Shown here piece by piece: positions 60,517 through 64,000 of a stretch of DNA of 64,000 nt (within the stretch, counting starts at the first letter, position 1; every line of letters starts with the position of its first letter). The notes under the pieces were generated by a model. It saw only the letters and a program-made list of their open reading frames with translations. It was not told the origin of the DNA and did not search any database. A program made the position numbers and the translations under genes. This DNA is from Tepidimonas thermarum (GTDB lineage: Bacteria > Pseudomonadota > Gammaproteobacteria > Burkholderiales > Burkholderiaceae_C), in contig NZ_VJOL01000006.1 in assembly GCF_007556705.1 (NCBI RefSeq), forward strand, positions 1 through 64,000. Direction: 5' to 3'.

Positions 60517-61865
60517 ACCTCAACCAGCTCCTGCAACCGTTTCAGGCCACGGGGGTGCAAACCTGCTTCCACGGCCGCCACATCGGACCGCAAATCTACG
60601 CCGGCCTGGATGGCACCAACTGGCGCCTGAAGGACTACGAGGCGCGGGGCGGCTACCAGGCGTTGCGCCGCGTCCTGGGCAAGGACGGCGGCCCGGGCAT
60701 GACGCCCGAAGAGGTGATCGCCGAGGTCAAGACCAGCGCGTTGCGCGGGCGCGGCGGTGCGGGCTTTCCGACCGGGCTCAAGTGGAGCTTCATGCCGCGG
60801 CAGTTCCCGGGCCAGAAGTACCTGGTCTGCAACTCGGACGAAGGCGAGCCGGGCACCTGCAAGGACCGCGACATCCTCATGTACAACCCGCACATCGTCA
60901 TCGAAGGCATGGCGATTGCGGCTTACGCCATGGGGATTTCGGTGGGCTACAACTACATCCACGGCGAGATCTTCCAGGTCTACGAGCGCTTCGAGGCGGC
61001 GCTGGAAGAGGCCCGTGCCGCCGGCTACCTGGGCGACGACATCCTGGGCAGCGGCTTTGGCTTCCAGTTGCATGCCCACCATGGCTTTGGCGCCTATATC
61101 TGTGGCGAGGAGACCGCGCTGCTGGAGTCGCTCGAAGGCAAAAAAGGCCAGCCGCGCTTCAAGCCGCCGTTCCCGGCCAGCTTTGGCCTCTACGGCAAGC
61201 CCACCACCATCAACAACACCGAGACCTTTGCCGCCGTGCCCTGGATCATCCGCCACGGCGGCCAGGCTTACCTGGAGGTTGGCAAGCCCAACAACGGTGG
61301 CACCAAGATTTTTTCCGTCAGCGGCGACGTCGAGCGCCCGGGCAACTACGAAATCCCCCTGGGCACCCCGTTTGCCAAGCTGTTGGAGCTTGCCGGTGGC
61401 GTGCGCGGCGGGCGGCGGCTCAAGGCGGTCATTCCGGGCGGCTCCTCGGCGCCGGTGCTGCCGGCCGAGATCATGATGGACCTGACCATGGACTACGACA
61501 GCATCGCCAAGGCGGGTTCGATGCTGGGCTCGGGCGCGGTGATCGTCATGGACGAGACGCGCTGCATGGTCAAGTCGCTGCAGCGGCTGAGCTACTTTTA
61601 CATGCACGAATCGTGTGGCCAGTGCACGCCGTGCCGTGAGGGCACGGGCTGGTTGTGGCGCGTGGTGGACCGCATCGAAAATGGCCAGGGCCGCCCCAGC
61701 GACCTGGATCTGCTGGACAACGTCGCCGAAAACATCATGGGTCGCACCATCTGCGCGCTGGGCGACGCGGCCGCGATGCCGGTGCGCGGGATGATCAAGC
61801 ATTTCCGGCACGAGTTCGCCTACCACATCGAACACAAGACCTGCATGGTCCCCGCCTACGTCTGA
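60513..61865 (+). CDS. nuoF: NADH-quinone oxidoreductase subunit F
   Basis: NuoF oxidises NADH through FMN and cluster N3. The 450-residue protein shows the FMN and NADH loops ([31 protein letters not shown]), the FMN-binding [14 protein letters not shown], and the N3 ligands Cys368, Cys371 and Cys374 ([13 protein letters not shown]) with Cys414 ([12 protein letters not shown]). ATG 60513 overlaps the nuoE stop. Confidence 0.97.
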   Translation: MNLNQLLQPFQATGVQTCFHGRHIGPQIYAGLDGTNWRLKDYEARGGYQALRRVLGKDGGPGMTPEEVIAEVKTSALRGRGGAGFPTGLKWSFMPRQFPGQKYLVCNSDEGEPGTCKDRDILMYNPHIVIEGMAIAAYAMGISVGYNYIHGEIFQVYERFEAALEEARAAGYLGDDILGSGFGFQLHAHHGFGAYICGEETALLESLEGKKGQPRFKPPFPASFGLYGKPTTINNTETFAAVPWIIRHGGQAYLEVGKPNNGGTKIFSVSGDVERPGNYEIPLGTPFAKLLELAGGVRGGRRLKAVIPGGSSAPVLPAEIMMDLTMDYDSIAKAGSMLGSGAVIVMDETRCMVKSLQRLSYFYMHESCGQCTPCREGTGWLWRVVDRIENGQGRPSDLDLLDNVAENIMGRTICALGDAAAMPVRGMIKHFRHEFAYHIEHKTCMVPAYV

Positions 61866-61878
61866 AGTGAGCGCCTCC

Positions 61879-64000
61879 ATGGTTGAAATCGAACTCGACG
61901 GCAAGAAGGTGGAGGTTCCGCCCGGCAGCATGGTCATGCATGCGGCCGAAAAGGCGGGGGTCTACATTCCGCACTTCTGCTACCACAAGAAGCTGTCCAT
62001 CGCGGCCAACTGCCGCATGTGCCTGGTCGACGTCGAAAAGGCGCCCAAGCCGATGCCGGCCTGCGCCACGCCCGTGACCATGGGCATGGTGGTGCGCACC
62101 AAGAGCGAAAAAGCCATCAAGGCGCAAAAGGCGGTGATGGAGTTTTTGCTCATCAACCACCCGCTGGACTGCCCCATTTGCGACCAGGGCGGCGAATGCC
62201 AGCTGCAGGATCTGGCGGTGGGCTATGGCGGCACGCGCTCGCGCTACGAGGAAGAAAAGCGCGTCGTCTTCCACAAGAACGTCGGGCCGCTCATTTCGAT
62301 GGAGGAAATGAGCCGCTGCATCCACTGCACGCGCTGTGTGCGCTTTGGGCAGGAGATCGCCGGCGTCATGGAACTCGGTATGAGCCACCGCGGTGAGCAC
62401 TCGGAGATCGAAACCTTCGTCGGCCGCACGGTGGACTCGGAGCTCTCGGGCAACATGATCGATCTGTGCCCGGTGGGCGCGCTGACCAGCAAGCCGTTCC
62501 GCTACGCCGCGCGCACCTGGGAGTTGTCCCGGCGCAAGAGCATCAGCCCGCACGACTCGACGGGCGCCAACCTGGTGGTGCAGGTCAAGGGCGACCGCGT
62601 GCTGCGCGTGGTGCCGCTCGAAAACGAGGCCGTCAACGAGTGCTGGATTGCCGACCGCGACCGCTTCAGCTACGAAGCGCTCAACGGCCCTGACCGCCTG
62701 ACGCAGCCCATGATCAAGCAGGGCGGGCAATGGCGTGCGGTGGACTGGAAGACCGCGCTCGAGTACGTGGCCCATGGCTTGCAGGATGTGCAGCAGCAGC
62801 ACGGCGCGGGCGCGATCGGCCTGCTGGCCAGCCCGCACGCGACGGTCGAGGAGCTGGCCCTGGCGCGCGCGCTCATGGACGGTTTGGGCAGCCCCAACCG
62901 CGACCACCGCCTGCGTGCGGCGGCGTTCGACCACGCGGCACCCGCCGGTCGTGCGCGCTGGCTGGGGATGCCGATTGCCGAGCTCTCGACCCTGGACCGG
63001 GTGCTGGTCGTGGGGTCCAACCTGCGCAAGGACCACCCGCTGTTTGCGCAGCGCATCCGGCAGGCCGCCCGCAAGGGGGCGCAGGTGTCGGCGCTGGTGG
63101 CGCGCACGCCCGACTGGGCGCTGCCGCTGCACCGCGTGCTCACGGCGCCGGCGTCCGATTGGGCGGCGGCGCTGGCCGCCGTTGCGGCGGCCGTGGCCGA
63201 GGCGCGCGGCGTGGCCTTGCCCGACGGCGTCCAAGGCGTGGTGGTCGACGAGGCGGCGCGCGCCATGGCCGCATCGCTGCTCGGCGGCGAGCGCAAGGCG
63301 GTGTTGCTGGGCAATGGCGCGGCGCACCACGCGCGCGCGGCGTCGTTGTTGGCCCTGGCGCAGTGGATCGCCGAGCAAACCGGCGCCCGCTGGGGCTACC
63401 TGACCGAAGCGGCCAACACCGTAGGCGCGCAGCTCGTGGGCCTGGTGCCGGGCGAGGGCGGCCAAAGCGCGGCCGCGATGCTGGCCGGTGGCCTCAAAGC
63501 GGCCATCCTGCTGGGGGTCGAGCCCGGTGCCGACACCGCGGCCAGCGGTGCGGCGCTCGCGCAGGCCGATATGGTCGTGACGCTGAGCTCGTTCCAGACC
63601 AACCTGGAGCTCAGCGACGTGCTGCTGCCCATCGCGCCGTTTACCGAAACCTCTGGTTCGTTCGTCAACGCCGAGGGGCGGTTGCAGAGCTTCCAGGCGG
63701 TGGTCAAGCCGCTGGGCGAAACCCGCCCCGGCTGGAAGGTGCTGCGCGTGCTGGGCAATCTGTTGGGTCTGCCGGGTTTTGAGCAGACCTCGTCGCAGGA
63801 GGTGCTGGCGCAGGCGCTGCCGGGGGTGGCATCCGGGGCCTTCGTGCCGGCCGATCGCCTCGACAACCGCGTTGCGCTGCCGCGCATCGACCTCACGCCG
63901 GCCGCCGGCGAACCGTGCGTGGCCGCGATTTACCAGCTCGACGCGCTGGTGCGGCGTGCGCCCGCGTTGCAAGCGACCGCGGACGGCCGCGCCGGGCGCG
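61879..64000 (+). CDS. nuoG: NADH-quinone oxidoreductase subunit G (3' end beyond the window)
   Basis: NuoG carries several iron-sulfur clusters that lead electrons from NuoF to NuoI. At least 707 residues are visible with no stop before 64000. Ligands present: [2Fe-2S] N1b in FCYHKKLSIAANCRMCLVD and PACATP, [4Fe-4S] N5 with His and cysteines in HPLDCPICDQGGECQLQD, and N4 in CIHCTRCVRF and DLCPVGALTSKPF. The molybdopterin-like domain follows (TGANLVVQVKGDRVLRVVP) without its cofactor role. ATG 61879 lies 13 bp after nuoF. The frame stays open throughout, so the truncation is only the window edge. Confidence 0.95.
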   Translation, partial: MVEIELDGKKVEVPPGSMVMHAAEKAGVYIPHFCYHKKLSIAANCRMCLVDVEKAPKPMPACATPVTMGMVVRTKSEKAIKAQKAVMEFLLINHPLDCPICDQGGECQLQDLAVGYGGTRSRYEEEKRVVFHKNVGPLISMEEMSRCIHCTRCVRFGQEIAGVMELGMSHRGEHSEIETFVGRTVDSELSGNMIDLCPVGALTSKPFRYAARTWELSRRKSISPHDSTGANLVVQVKGDRVLRVVPLENEAVNECWIADRDRFSYEALNGPDRLTQPMIKQGGQWRAVDWKTALEYVAHGLQDVQQQHGAGAIGLLASPHATVEELALARALMDGLGSPNRDHRLRAAAFDHAAPAGRARWLGMPIAELSTLDRVLVVGSNLRKDHPLFAQRIRQAARKGAQVSALVARTPDWALPLHRVLTAPASDWAAALAAVAAAVAEARGVALPDGVQGVVVDEAARAMAASLLGGERKAVLLGNGAAHHARAASLLALAQWIAEQTGARWGYLTEAANTVGAQLVGLVPGEGGQSAAAMLAGGLKAAILLGVEPGADTAASGAALAQADMVVTLSSFQTNLELSDVLLPIAPFTETSGSFVNAEGRLQSFQAVVKPLGETRPGWKVLRVLGNLLGLPGFEQTSSQEVLAQALPGVASGAFVPADRLDNRVALPRIDLTPAAGEPCVAAIYQLDALVRRAPALQATADGRAGR

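Noticed and set aside
61795-63972. A 725-codon minus-strand frame opposite nuoG
   Set aside because: Shadow of nuoG, whose iron-sulfur cluster ligands are intact on the plus strand.

Overview
The window is a dense, GC-rich stretch of housekeeping chromosome from a betaproteobacterium, most likely a Burkholderiales member near the Comamonadaceae. This rests on conserved gene orders rather than a database search: pyrG-kdsA-eno-ftsB, folC-SPOR-cvpA-purF-metZ, rpsO-pnp-quinone oxidoreductase-tpiA-secG-tRNA-Leu-nuoA onward, and an E. coli-type argG. Both strands are used, gaps are short (none exceeds 300 bp), and many genes within operons overlap by 4 bp.

Layout. 1-127: the 3' end of a group II intron (domains V and VI), cut by the window edge. 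214-3563: mltD and gloB (minus) and xerD (plus); the gloB and xerD start codons sit back to back. 3665-5048: a chemoreceptor gene broken by a frame change and an apparent internal deletion. 5024-6458: a DUF455 ferritin-like gene and a gamma-carbonic-anhydrase-like gene, divergent across 16 bp. 6469-12033: hslO, then the minus-strand pyrG-kdsA-DUF1330-eno-ftsB operon. 12135-18542: coaBC, a two-gene RND efflux system with a divergent TetR regulator, and DUF167. 18598-24890: a membrane diguanylate cyclase, tRNA-Thr, fbp, pepN, and prfB with its programmed frameshift. 24999-30576: EamA permease, hydrolase, acyl-CoA synthetase, aldo/keto reductase and plsY. 30594-34898: a degenerate HD-GYP protein with yajQ, murB, a small putative zinc protein and a membrane-anchored hydrolase. 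34942-43970: argG, ppnP, an ArsC-like reductase, then folC, SPOR protein, cvpA, purF, metZ and gltX. 44114-44570: a tRNA Ala-Glu-Asp-Glu-Asp cluster with a strong terminator. 44624-49174: a 1516-residue CheB-CheR-PAS-GGDEF-EAL fusion. 49307-56865: tsaD, a periplasmic binding protein, rpsO, pnp, quinone oxidoreductase, tpiA and secG. 56997-64000: tRNA-Leu and nuoA to nuoG, with nuoG running off the end.

Themes. Several genes serve cyclic-di-GMP or chemotaxis signalling: the cyclase at 18598, the degenerate HD-GYP/yajQ pair, the fusion at 44624 and the broken chemoreceptor. The rest is cell wall (mltD, murB, kdsA, ftsB, SPOR), translation (prfB, gltX, tsaD, rpsO, tRNAs), central metabolism and respiration. 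A recurring regulatory pattern is a -10-like hexamer placed 6-8 bp before the start codon with no Shine-Dalgarno sequence, which suggests leaderless mRNAs.

I found no defence system, CRISPR array, prophage or clearly new multigene system. The most unusual items are the leaderless and head-to-head promoter layouts, the yajQ/degenerate HD-GYP pair, the tRNA duplication with a relic of a third gene, a terminator wedged directly before nuoA, and the intron fragment.
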